NCBI GenBank assembly: GCA_023374045.1
Contig: CM041776.1
Span: forward strand, 479,559,375 to 479,623,374
Length of the DNA: 64,000 bases
Direction: 5' to 3'
DNA from: Limonium bicolor
Lineage: Eukaryota; Streptophyta; Magnoliopsida; Caryophyllales; Plumbaginaceae
The notes under the pieces are model-generated. The model was not told the DNA's origin. It saw nothing but the letters and a program-made list of their open reading frames with translations, and ran no database searches. This document shows positions 9,665-19,983 of this stretch, in pieces; within the stretch, counting starts at the first letter, position 1, and every line of letters starts with the position of its first letter. Made by a program: the position numbers and the translations under genes.

Positions 9665-11696
9665 TGTGAGCCTCGATTTTAAACCCTATCCTATGTGGAT
9701 TAACTTGATTGGGATCTAATCGGGTTTTAGGTCCACTTATAGCCTAAGATTAATAACTATGTCATTAACAATAATTATTAAGACCTAAGCTAGCTCACTG
9801 GAACCTATTACGAGTCGCCACCTAATTTTAACCTAGATCAAATTAGGAAAGGAGAGTTCGGGTTCGGGGGCTTGATATTCGACTTAATTAGGGTTCAATT
9901 ACTTTCATTACCCTTCCTAGGTCGTTTTTCCTCTACTTGGTTCGTTTACGGCTTTCTACAAAGTTGTTTTTAACCTAGGTGCGCGCTTCTGTTTTTTTTA
10001 TTTTTAATTTTTTGACAGAAAATTAAAGTGAAATTGAAAGTTACCTAAACTAGGGTTTCGGAGGCAGAATTAGGTCAAATTTTTATTCCGTCCGTGGCCA
10101 CGGACCTAATGTCCGAACCCACGGACCCCAGTTAACCTAATTACACAAAAAAGTCAAATTTAAACAGAAACGAGATTTTGAAAAGTCCGGGGCCACGGAC
10201 AGGACGTCCGTGGGCCCGGACATGTTTTATAAAACCCTAACTTTTGAAAATAAAAATATCCCGCCACCGTCCGGGGGCGTCCGGCTTTCGGACAGAGCGT
10301 CCGGGACCCCGGACATAGCGTCCGTGGGTGCGGACCGACCTCGGACGGCGGCGTTAAGGCTGTTCCCGGCGGTGTTTTTGGCTCAAAATTTATGGGTACG
10401 TAGCCTGAAAGATTCTAAACATGTTAGTGATCAAAAGTTTTCAATTTGACTACGAATTAAGGACGAAACTTATTGAACAAGTTAGTGGACAGAAACACAA
10501 ACAAACCTTAATTCAGAAGCAAAGAAAAGTCAATTCGGTTAGCAATTTCAACCAGAAGTGTATTTAGACCAGAAGGGTTAGAGAATTTGGTTTTTACCCT
10601 GTTTTGATTTCGAAAACTTGTTGTTCCTTCACGTCGGGAATCTCTGAAAGCCTCGTTGGTGGCCGATCCGGTTCGACTTTGACCCAAGCTTCTGGCTCCT
10701 TCTTCCTTGTATTGTTAGCCACGGTTTGCTTCTGTATTTTCTGTGTTTTGGTGCTAGGAATCTCAATGGGAGAAGAAGGAATGTGTTATTTGGTGATTTC
10801 GGGATGATTTCGGTATAGATTCGAGGCTCGGGGTTGCAAAAACGTTGGAAGTAGGTTGACGGCTGAGTTCTCTGACTTTGGGGATGATCTACTCTGCCCT
10901 AGGTCGTTTTTTGGAAGGCCTTTTATAGAAAAAGCATGGCCAAGTTGATAGAACAAGATTTTTATCTAAAACCTTGATTTTGTGCTCTAAGAGAATCTGA
11001 TTTTTTAAAACGTGCTACAGGTTGATAAAAATTCCGAAATTTTAACCAAAGATAAAATAAGATTTTTAGGAATTTTGAGAGTTGGAATCAGGTTATTTCG
11101 ATAAATAACCAATTAGATAAAAATATTACAATCTGGAACCTCCCATAATTCATAACTTACTATTGGAAAGTCGAAATAACGAAATTCCAACGGCATTATT
11201 CTCTAATAATCACCCTCTATCTGTGTTAAAATTTCATGACATTTTGTTTTGATTTCGATATTTTCCAGAGGAGAGAGAAAATTGCAAAAATGATTGAATT
11301 TCTCTTTTAAATTTTGGGATAAGGTTCCAAATAAAATAATTTCAGGTTTATGACTGTGTGTAGTCATGCTAACCATGTGACAATTTTATTTTAATTTTGA
11401 AAACCCTTTTATTTCTATTTTGAGGTTATTTCATGTGTTAATTATTAAAGAAATTAGCTTATAATATGAATTAAAAGCTAAATTTCTAGAATAAATATTA
11501 TCAGAGAATCATGAAATACCTTTCATAATGACTATGATATTTGGAAGTGTTTGGAGATAATGAACAAGTCATATAAAAATAGAAAATCCCGATAATGTCC
11601 TTGGAAAATCCCGCCTTGGTGCTTTTTGACCCCTTTTGCCCTTTGTAACACGTATGCCTTAGAGACTACTCCGGGGGTTGAAATTTGGGTATAACA
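9665..11696 (-). repeat. 5' LTR of the TR-GAG element
   Basis: Partner of 2021-4056. Read on -, it would contain promoter, transcript start and polyadenylation signals. The GC-rich palindrome cluster (about 10085-10345) is conserved with the other LTR, as is the segment GTCGCCACCTAATTTTA near 9812. Confidence 0.95.
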
Positions 11697-11849
11697 GCAA
11701 CCCTCTCAGGGTGCGACCCCGTCCCAAACAAAACCCCTCATCCCCTCGAACCACGAGGTCATTGCCATCACTCTATGGAGGAATTCGCCTCAATCAAGAA
11801 AATCATCCCGGGGCCACGCCGGAGTCATCTCAGGGCCGTATAGGGAGCC
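11697..11849 (+). other. Ogre-like 3' region resumes after TR-GAG
   Basis: Begins with the right TSD copy GCAAC. It continues CCTCTCAGGGTGCGACCCC, the sequence that follows the CTACGTA hairpin in the LTR copies too (about 19990-20010). This confirms that 2020 and 11702 were contiguous before the insertion. Confidence 0.75.
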
Positions 11850-12650
11850 ACCCAACCGCAATGGAGCCATCCGATCATACCGGAGCCCCAAGATCATATC
11901 AAACCCGAATTCATCAACCTTCCCAGAGTCGTTGCTCACAAGGGAGTCACAGATCAAACTGGAGCCACCCGATCATACCGGAGCCCTCAGATGATATCAA
12001 ACCCGAATTCATCAACCTTCCCAGAGTCGTTGCTCACAAGGGAGTCACAGATCAAACTGGAGCCATCCAATTATACCGGAGCCCTCAGATCATATCAAAC
12101 CCGAATTCATCAACCTTCCCAGAGTCGTTGCTCACAAGGGAGTCACAGATCAAACTGGAGCCATCCGATCATACCGGAGCCCTCAGATCATATCAAACCC
12201 GAATTCATCAACCTTCCCAGAGTCGTTGCTCACGAGGGAGCACAGATCAAACTGGAGCCATCCGATCATACCGGAGCCCTCAGATCATATCAAACCCGAA
12301 TTCATCAACCTTCCCAGAGTCGTTGCTCGCAAGGGAGTCACAGATCAAACTGGAGCCATCCGATCATACCGGAGCCCTCAGATCATATCAAACCCGAATT
12401 CATCAACCTTCCCAGAGTCGTTGCTCACAAGGGAGTCACAGATCAAACTGGAGCCATCCGATCATACCGGAGCCCTCAGATCATATCAAACCCGAACCCA
12501 TCAACCATCCCAGAGTCGTCGCTCACAAGGGAGTCACAGATCAAACTGGAGCCATCCGATCATACCGGAGCCCCCGGATCATATCAAACCCGAATTCATC
12601 AACCTTCCCAGAGTCGTTGCTCACAGGGAGTCATAGATCAAACCGGAGCC
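11850..12650. repeat. 98-bp tandem array (about 8 copies)
   Basis: Unit marker AGATCAAACTGGAGCC recurs at 11951, 12049, 12147, 12244, 12342, 12440, 12538 and 12635, a period of 98 with two 97-bp steps. Because 98 is not a multiple of 3 and the unit is stop-free in the + frames, long overlapping frames of up to 378 codons appear. They are cyclic repeats of the same peptides and have no gene-like start context. I call a satellite-like array in the 3' untranslated region, not a protein gene. Confidence 0.92.
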
Positions 12651-13083
12651 ATCTTAGTGCTATACCGGAGCCATCTCAGCGCTATACTGGAGGCATCTCA
12701 GCGTTATACCGGAGTCATCCCAGAACCTCCCAGGATCATTCCAAAGCTCTTCTCTGGAGTCATTGTCGGAGCCATCGACCGAAACCCTCTCTCGACCTCA
12801 AAAACCACACTTGACCTTTGCAGTCAAACCACAAATCTACTATTCACACCAAGGCTACCCTCCGTGCTGGAGCCATCCAATCATCTCGGAATCACCCGAT
12901 CCCATCAAACCCTGCACTCATACAGTCGAATACGACAACACCTAAGGTAGATTTCCAACCCTCAAATCCCTCACGAGGGATCAGAGATGGCCCACAGAGA
13001 GCGCCCGACCTCGAATCAACCTACAACCAGAAACAACTTCAGATTAACCACTTACTGCAGTGAGTTTCGCACAACTCCTTCAA
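12651..13083 (+). other. Degenerate repeat flank, no gene
   Basis: Decayed copies of the upstream unit (CGGAGCCATCTCAGCGCTAT-like) grade into unique C-rich sequence. Nothing recognisable otherwise. Confidence 0.5.
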
Positions 13084-14010
13084 TGCATTCTAGGCCCGTC
13101 ATCAGTCCTAGAGCTAGACACCGTGATCTAGTTGAGGCCCGTTGTTAGCCCTCATGCATAACTCATATACCGGTTGTATTCTAGGCCCGTCTTTAGTCTT
13201 AGAGCTAGACATCGAGATCTAGTTGAGGCTCGTCGTCAGTCCTCATACAATTCGAAGATGCATTCTAGGCCCATCATCAGTCCTAGAGCTAGACACCGAG
13301 ATCTAGTTGAGGCCCGTCGTTAGCCCTCATGCATAACTTATATACCGGTTGTATTCTAGGCCCGTCTTTAGTCCTAGAGCTAGACATCGAGATCTAGTTG
13401 AGGCCCGTCGTTAGTCCTCATACAATTCGAAGATGCATTCTAGGCCGTCATCAGTCCTAGAGCTAGACACCGAGATCTAGTTGAGGCCCGTCGTTAGCCC
13501 TCATGCATAACTTATATACCGGTTGTATTCTAGGCCCGTCTTTAGTCCTAGAGCTAGACATCGAGATCTAGTTGAGGCCCGTCGTTAGTCCTCATACAAT
13601 TCGAAGATGCATTCTAGGCCCGTCATCAGTCCTAGAGCTAGACACCGAGATCTAGTTGAGGCCCGTCGTTAGCCCTCATGCAACCTTATATACCGGTTGT
13701 ATTCTAGGCCCGTCTTTAGTCCTAGAGCTAGACATCAGATCTAGTTGAGGCCCGTCGTTAGTCCTCATACAATTCGAAGATGCATTCTAGGCCCGTCATC
13801 AGTCCTAGAGCTAGACACCCGATCTAGTTGAGGCCCGTCATTAGTCCTCATGCATAGGTAGATTGGTCGTATTCTAGTCTTTAGACTAGAGCTAGACACC
13901 GAGATCTAGTTGAGGCCCGTCGTTAGTCCTCATACCACCGACTATCACATTCTAGGCCGTCATAAGTCCTAGCGCTAGACCCGAAGTCTAGTCGGGGCCC
14001 GTCATAAGTC
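13084..14010. repeat. 175-bp tandem array with two half-units
   Basis: ATTCTAGGCC recurs at 13087, 13178, 13262, 13353 and 13437, alternating 91 and 84 bp. A 175-bp dimeric unit therefore repeats about five times. Each half contains CTAGAGCTAGACA and GATCTAGTTGAGGC. The array ends just before the PPT structure. Confidence 0.9.
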
Positions 14011-14060
14011 CCCACTCGTATGGTACTCATATCTCACACTTGGGAATGCCCCAAGCCACA

Positions 14061-14159
14061 GTGAGAATTTTTGGCGTCCCGTCAACCTTGATCCATTCTG
14101 CAAGCCTTCTTGCATAATTGAATCAAGGGGAGCCATCTGTAGACACCAAAAATTCTCAC
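14061..14159 (+). other. Nested inverted repeats around PPT and LTR start
   Basis: Outer perfect 14-bp arms GTGAGAATTTTTGG (14061-14074) and CCAAAAATTCTCAC (14146-14159) straddle the LTR boundary. Inside, an imperfect arm pair 14087-14104 / 14109-14127 (CTTGAT...TGCAAG with CTTGCA...ATCAAG) forms a second hairpin. The PPT overlaps its end. Confidence 0.85.
14121..14137 (+). promoter_or_regulatory. Polypurine tract of the Ogre-like element
   Basis: AATCAAGGGGAGCCATC directly precedes the LTR start TGTAGACACC. This sets the + orientation of the element. Confidence 0.85.
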
Positions 14160-14739
14160 CCATCTCATATTGAAATAAAAAAAACATGCTTCTAGAAACA
14201 AGGCGGTCGTCCCGTTTCGACCAATGAATTTCTTTTACCGACATTTAAACCTCACATTCTATGTAAGAGGAGCACGAGCTTTTTGTCGTAATCTGTTTTT
14301 GACTGACTTCATTTCGTATATTATTTGCTGCTCTCGTTTTAAAATTTTTCACAGTTTTGTTATTACCTTATATTATTTTTATGTACTCGATCGATTTAAT
14401 TTTTTGTTATATCATTTCCTTTTGATTTTCCCCTTCATCTTTTATCATTTATTTTTTATTATTTCATGTGTCCTTTTACTACTATTATTTTCCATTTATT
14501 TTAAGTGTTTTATCTTCATTACGGCATTATTTTCATTATTCTGTGTATGTGCTATTCTTTTATTTTTATCTCATTACTTTTTTGAATCTTATTTTAATTG
14601 TATTTCATACTTTCGTGTCCATTAGATTAATCTTCTCACCTTTAGGCGCATTTTTGGAATTGGTAGCTTTTCTTTTTTCAGAAGAGTTACCCAGTCGAAA
14701 TCAGGACTCTTGTATCTTTCTTCTCATGAGTACACTGAA

Positions 14740-14815
14740 ATCTAATCTAGCATAACTGGTTAGAACACTCTCGGATATAACCCATGGGTCTCGGGTTCGA
14801 TTCTTGGCACGAGCG
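14740..14815 (+). other. tRNA-like cassette 1 in the Ogre-like LTR
   Basis: TAGCATAACTGGTTAGAACAC (from 14748) resembles a tRNA D-arm/A-box region. GTTCGATTC at 14795-14803 fits the B-box consensus GWTCRANNC. Spacing between the boxes is tRNA-like. The T-stem pairs only weakly and no acceptor stem is convincing, so this is tRNA-derived or tRNA-mimicking, not a functional tRNA. Confidence 0.6.
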
Positions 14816-14887
14816 AAGGTTTGCTCTTTTATTTTGCCTTAACTCGCGATATGGCTCTTCTTTTATTTCATCGCTCCACTTATTGAA

Positions 14888-14960
14888 TATTGTCCTAGCT
14901 CATCCGGTAGAGAGCGTGAGAGGAGGTCACTAGGTGCCGAGTTCGAAACTCGGTGGAAGC
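14888..14960 (+). other. tRNA-like cassette 2 in the Ogre-like LTR
   Basis: D-arm: TAGCTCATCCGG with GCTC/GAGC able to pair. Anticodon-like arm: GTGA/TCAC around a 7-base loop. T-arm: CCGAG (14937-14941), TTCGAAA, CTCGG (14949-14953) with a perfect 5-bp stem. B-box GTTCGAAAC is at 14941-14949. The acceptor stem is degraded and position 33 is not U, so a working tRNA is unlikely. Confidence 0.68.
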
Positions 14961-15095
14961 TTTTTGTTTTGAAAATCTCAAATTTTGTAAATGTTGGACT
15001 CTCCCAGTTTGGGTCCGTTTTAATTCCTTTAAAAGGCCCACATTCATCTAGTGAAACCCTAGTGTGCCACATGTTCACCCACCCCATTCTCACAT

Positions 15096-15102
15096 TATAA
15101 AA
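15096..15102 (+). promoter_or_regulatory. Candidate TATA box of the Ogre-like LTR
   Basis: TATAAAA, followed about 15 bases later by AAACCCTACAGTAG. The same pairing (TATAAAG, then AAACCCTACAGTAG) occurs in the solo LTR at 23143, which supports a conserved core promoter. Confidence 0.6.
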
Positions 15103-17418
15103 CATTCTCAAAACCCTACAGTAGACTCATGTTTTAAAAAAGCCGGCATTGATCCCGATTTTTATTCTCATTGTCTCATTCTCTGTTTGCTCTGGATATT
15201 CCCAGTTCAAGCGTGAAGAACGAAGAAAAAACCCAGAACCCTTTTCTCCTTCGATCTGCGATTCCCCTTTCGTTCTCCTGTCGTGAATCACCCCAAAAAA
15301 ACTCCTCAATCGACACTCCACACATTGTCGTCCATCAGAAATCTCGCCCTAACCCTCCTTCGGATTCGACTTAACGAGTAAGCAGGTAAGCTTCGGTTCA
15401 GAAGAGAAGGCATCTTCTAGGTTTCATCTCCCCCTTGGATATGGGTCTCTCTGTCTCTGTTTTTTTTGGTTTTCCACTTGTTCATCGGACTTGTCATTTG
15501 AGCCATTCTGGCACTGGCTAAGAGGAACTGGCGAGGCATGGGTTTTCCGGAAACGAGTTTCCGATGTCGATACCAGCCCCCATATTCCTAGCCCCATTCC
15601 CCTTTCGATTTTTTTTAATAACTCGTGTTCATAATTTTGGATTCTGCACGTTGGCTTCGAACAAACACCAAACCTCCATCATAGGTTTGGTTTTTGTAAT
15701 CCTCTTTTTTTTTATACAAGCCGAACACTCTTCGAATTTTTGTCGTCTTGATTTGCCAATGGGCTCGATGAATACCAGACCTCAAACAATGAGTTCATGG
15801 GTTCGAAAGTTACAGGAGATGGTGTTACCTTTCCTTTTTCTGTTTGCCTAAACCCTTTCTGAAACACCGGGTGTTCTACTTCCTTCGTGAAGAATCAGCC
15901 GTGAACTTCAGTTCGGCGTGATACCAGTTCCATCATCTTTTTCCTTGTTAATCTCGGCGGAACCCGAGCTGGGTTTTAATCTGTTACCACATTGCATGTT
16001 GATATTAGAGAAGTAAAAGTTATTCTCTGGCTACAGTTTTCTTCCCCTTCTGCCTCATACGTATTATTCGAGTACCGAGCCCGTTGTTGCATTACTGTCA
16101 CTCGCTGAAACAAATCTTCTTCTGCTATGGTGATATTGCTCTTGAATCATGTTGGTCTAAGGCTCTGGTTATTAGTGAAGAATCTGTCCGGTTGTCTATT
16201 TGTTCTCGATCTGAGCTGAAAGATTGATAACCTACCTTTTGTATCGCTCATTTGTACACCTTCTCCTTGGTAAATCTACTCCTCTGCTATTAAGTGTTCC
16301 TGGATGAGGTTGGTGTGTAAGTTTACGACCCAGGGAAAAACGTACTCAAAGTTCATGCGGTTCCGATCTACATAAGTGAAGTCTGTATCTCTAAACCTTC
16401 CTTTGTGCCAATCAGAATTTTATTCAAAACCGTGTGGACTAACTTTCTGTTGTTGCTGTTCTGCTTCTGTTTCAATTTTATGTTTATTGTCTTGCAGGGA
16501 GTCCGTATCTCCATTCCTGGTATTTCACCCTAAACTGAAAATCTATCAGATATGATGATTGATGCATGTTTGTATGTTGAAACCCATGTCTGCTCTCTGT
16601 TAAATTTGTTCTCTGTTTCTATTTGAGAATAAGCTACACTGCATTCCTAGTTTGGTTACACCAGATCCATGCGAGCCTGTTTACTTATTTCAGATTAGCA
16701 TAGACTAAGTGGAGTTCAGTTGATTGTTCATTTCAGACCCCGTTCCAGTTTTTGTGTGCTATGATTCGTGTTCTGCATACTCACCTTTTCATGTTGGTTT
16801 AGCTCTCTTGCTTGTCAACCCTTACATGGCCACTGAAAGATACACAATAGAGAGAAGTAACAATGAATTAGAAACCCACAGTTAGGATCCTCATTTTCTG
16901 TCGGTTTGTAGGATCTGTTTAGCCTGGACTAGGTAATGTTTGGTGTTAATCTGATAACCTTTTCCATGTTATATATGTGTTATTTGCACGGTCCTTTAGC
17001 TTTTGGAATTCATGTCTACATTGCTGTTTCATCTTGATGGGCTGGACCTGTTTGGGCCCGGTAACCCGTGGCCCAAATTTAATTTCGTTTCAGGCCCAGT
17101 TCATAAACAGCCAAACGGGCTGGGGCAGGTGACCATAGAAAGCCCATTAGGTTGTCCCTCTTATTGGGCCCTTGAGGCCCACTTTAGAAAAGCTTTAGGT
17201 TTGGGGTATCCTCGATGCATACGGGTCCTAGACACGGTCCATTCGAGGAATACCCGGTTTCCTTAAAACTTTCCAAATCATCCTCTAATTTCAGAATAAA
17301 ATGTACAATCAACAAAATCCAATCCATTTGTGAATCTAAATATTTTTTCATTTAGACATAGCTTAAGCCCAATTTCAAACTTCTTATTAGAAATCTATTT
17401 TCAAAGCCCAATTCCATT

Positions 17419-17525
17419 TCAGTCCGGCCCACTTCTCAGTCCGGCCCACTTCTCAGTCCGGTCCACTTCTCAGTCCGACCCACTTCTCAGTCCGGCCCAC
17501 ATCTCAGTCCGGCCCACATCTCAGT
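17419..17525. repeat. 17-bp GGCCCA tandem array
   Basis: About six units of TCAGTCCGGCCCACTTC with small variants (GTCCAC, GACCCA, CACATC). Confidence 0.9.
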
Positions 17526-17844
17526 CAGGCCCAACCGACCCAAAGTCCAAACCGACCCAAGGCCCAAGCCGGCCCATCACCCAGTTTGGCCCGAGCCCAA
17601 AAACCCAAACATAAAGCCCAAGGCCAAAAACCCAAACACAAAGCCCAAGGCCAAAAACCGAAACCCAAGCCCAAAGCCCAAATTCGGCCAATCTGGCCCG
17701 AGCCCAAAACCCAAACCCGAAGCCTGGCCCACTACTCCTCAAAACCGGCCCATCACCCAATTTGGCCCAAATGCCCACACTTGACCCAAACACAACCTCG
17801 GCCCACAAACCAAGTCCAATCCTTGGCCCAAAACAATCTCGGCC

Positions 17845-18310
17845 CATTACCTATCCCAGGCCCATCCGGCCCGTTATCTAGCCAAGGCCCATTCGGCCCA
17901 TTATCTAGCCAAGGCCCATTCGGCCCATTACCTAGCCCAGGCCCATTCGGCCCATTACCTAGCCCAGGCCCATTCGGCCCATTACCTAGCCCAGGCCCAT
18001 TCGACCCATTACCTAGCCCAGGCCAATCCGGCCCGTTATCTAGCCAAGGCCCATTCGGCCCATTACCTAACCCAGGCCCATTCGGCCCATTACCTAGCTC
18101 AGGCCCATTCGGCCCATTACCTAGCCCAGGCCCATTCGGCCCATTACCTAGCCCAGGCCCATTCGGCCCATTACCTAGCCCAGGCCCATTCGGCCCATTA
18201 CCTAGCCCAGGCCCATTCGGCCCATGACCTAGCCCAGGCCCAGTCGGCCCGTTACCTAGCCCAAGCTATTCGGCCCATTACCTAGCCCAAGCTATTCGGC
18301 CCATTACCAA
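17845..18310. repeat. 27-bp GGCCCATTCGGCCCATTACC array
   Basis: The unit GGCCCATTCGGCCCATTA(C/T)CTAGCC(C/A)AG repeats every 27 bp (for example 17886 and 17913), about 16 copies. Because 27 is a multiple of 3, a 213-codon proline-rich frame appears on +. I treat it as a repeat artefact. Irregular GGCCCA-rich sequence fills 17530-17845. Confidence 0.92.
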
Positions 18311-18377
18311 ACACAATCTTGCCCACAGAAACCAAACCAAACCCACAAAAATCTAACAAGGTCCACAAGAATCCAAC

Positions 18378-18640
18378 CTTGACCGGAATGATGACTTTTG
18401 ACCCGAACTTTAACCTTTGACCCGAACTTTGACCTTTGACCCGAACTTTGACCTTTGACCCAATCCAAACTTTGACCAATCTGAACTTTGACCTTGACTT
18501 AGCTTTGACCCAGTCCAACTTTGACCAACCAAATCTTGACGAACGACCAAAAATGTTGACCTTGACCAAAAAACGTTGATCTTGACCAAAAAAACGTTGA
18601 CCTTGACCAAAAAAGCGTTGACCTTCACCCGACTTTGACC
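18378..18640 (+). promoter_or_regulatory. Dense TTGAC (W-box core) cluster
   Basis: By my count about 20 TTGAC cores, nearly all TTGACC, lie in roughly 270 bp, some in the form CGTTGACCTTGACC. TTGAC(C/T) is the core bound by plant WRKY factors. The cluster also looks like a decayed tandem repeat, so function is inference. A shorter TTGACC-rich run sits at the equivalent place in the solo LTR (25985-26045). Confidence 0.55.
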
Positions 18641-19149
18641 CAACCTGAACCTCAATCTAATTCAAACCCGTTTCCAAACCCAATTCAAATTCATTCCAAG
18701 CCTAATTCAAACCAAATTCAATTCAAACCCAATTCATTCAAACCATCGAACCCAATTTCCACTTCAAACTCAACTTGTAAATTCCGTTTGAACTCCAAAT
18801 CCAAAAAATCTCCTTTCTCGAATTTTAAACAATCATTTTATTCAAACTTCATCAAGTTTTCAAAAGAAACCATTTTGTGGAATTTAAAAAGGAAAAACTC
18901 TTCTCACATCACAAAAAACTCTTCTCAAATGCAGGAAGTTCTTCTCACATATACAGAAAGTTTTCTCCTAAAAACATTTCTCAAAATCAGTGTTTCTTCG
19001 TCGAGAATTCCGAACAACTTCAAAAGTTTTCTAACTTAGTTTTCAACTCAAATAAACCGTTTTCGGGGAGCAAGTAATGTCTAACCCCTTCAAAACATTT
19101 CCTCCATGGTTAGAACACCACTTGTCTTCCTTCCCAAAAATAAAAATCC

Positions 19150-19310
19150 GAGGCGGGGCACTGGGGTCATAACCTCCTTTGTCGCAGTCTGGATCTCTTT
19201 AGGCGGGGCATTAGGCTGACAAACCTCCCCTAATTGCAGCCTAGATTTGTACAAGGCGGGGTGCTAGGGAAGTAACGACCTTCCTAGTTGCAGCCGGGAT
19301 TTTAGAATCG
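19150..19310. repeat. Three-copy AGGCGGGG repeat of about 52 bp
   Basis: Copies start at 19151, 19201 and 19254: AGGCGGGG(C/T)...AACCTCC or ACCTTCC...GCAG(T/C)C. The triplet is conserved in the solo LTR at about 26522-26680, so it predates their divergence. Confidence 0.8.
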
Positions 19311-19943
19311 TCTAACTCCCTTCTACTCGACTTCAATATTTTTGGTTTTTAACGTTTTAAAACCCGGGAGTTAGAGACGTTATTAGGGTTTGACCGAGAA
19401 CATCTCATTCATTGGTGTTTCTCTCTAAATCCTATTTTCGACATAAATTCATTGCCCCATCTTTCGAGCCTCGGCACTTACCATTAATTAAGTGTCGTGT
19501 ACGAGGGGGTACATAGGGTAATCCCTCGGGATTATCCGCCCTTTTACAACAAAAACTGATTTTTTTCGATTTTAAAAACTTTAAGAGAGACAAGTTTGAC
19601 AATCATTCCTCCAAACAATTCAGTCCACATCATCTCACTCTAAATTCAAAACATCCCAAAACATCAACCCTTTCATAACCTCAAATCCGAAAAGCCCGGG
19701 ATTTCTACTCAAACTTCAATTGCCTCACATACTCACTCAAATCATTCCAAACTCGAAACATCTCCTGAATCCCGACCTCTTCCAAACTTCTATAGTCCAT
19801 AGGCCCAAGTGCCCCACAGACTTGAACATCTCAGTCTCTTCACCATTTTCAGATTCGAATGTCTCACAGACCCGAGCGTCGCACAGACTAACCTCTCAAA
19901 CACCTCAAAAATCCTCAAAACTCAACCATCCTAAAGGCTTGAA

Positions 19944-19983
19944 CTACGTAAGGTCTGATCTCAACAGGGAGTTGAGTACGTAG
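19944..19983 (+). other. Hairpin motif CTACGTA...TACGTAG, copy 2
   Basis: Arms CTACGTA/TACGTAG with inner CTCAAC/GTTGAG, followed by GGCAACCCACACAGGGTGCG. Same motif as 1977-2015. Confidence 0.75.

Larger units (their letters stand above)
2021..11696 (-). mobile_element. Complete gag-only LTR retrotransposon (TR-GAG type)
   Basis: Two near-identical 2.03-kb repeats bound 5.6 kb of internal DNA. The terminal bases are TG...CA, and a direct repeat GCAAC flanks both ends (2016-2020 and 11697-11701). Orientation is minus: the PBS complement lies directly inside the right LTR, a G-rich PPT lies inside the left LTR, and the only gene, gag, is on -. No protease, reverse transcriptase, RNase H or integrase is detectable, so movement must depend on proteins from another element. 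This matches the published TR-GAG class (terminal repeats plus gag). The LTRs differ mostly by one-base indels, which indicates a young insertion. It lies in the 3' region of the Ogre-like element. Confidence 0.93.

Noticed and set aside
11678..12950. Overlapping open frames of 378, 319 and 136 codons on +
   Set aside because: They are cyclic translations of the 98-bp tandem repeat in three frames, with no gene-like start or family similarity.
14224..14755. Hydrophobic, transmembrane-like frames in T-rich DNA (also 22118-22450)
   Set aside because: Phe/Tyr/Leu-rich translation of a T-rich LTR segment; frames are not conserved between the two LTRs.
14888..14960. Functional tRNA gene
   Set aside because: The acceptor stem does not pair and the anticodon loop lacks U33; kept only as a tRNA-like cassette.
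17586..18227. 213-codon proline/glycine-rich frame
   Set aside because: Produced by the 27-bp GGCCCA array; no non-repetitive coding content.
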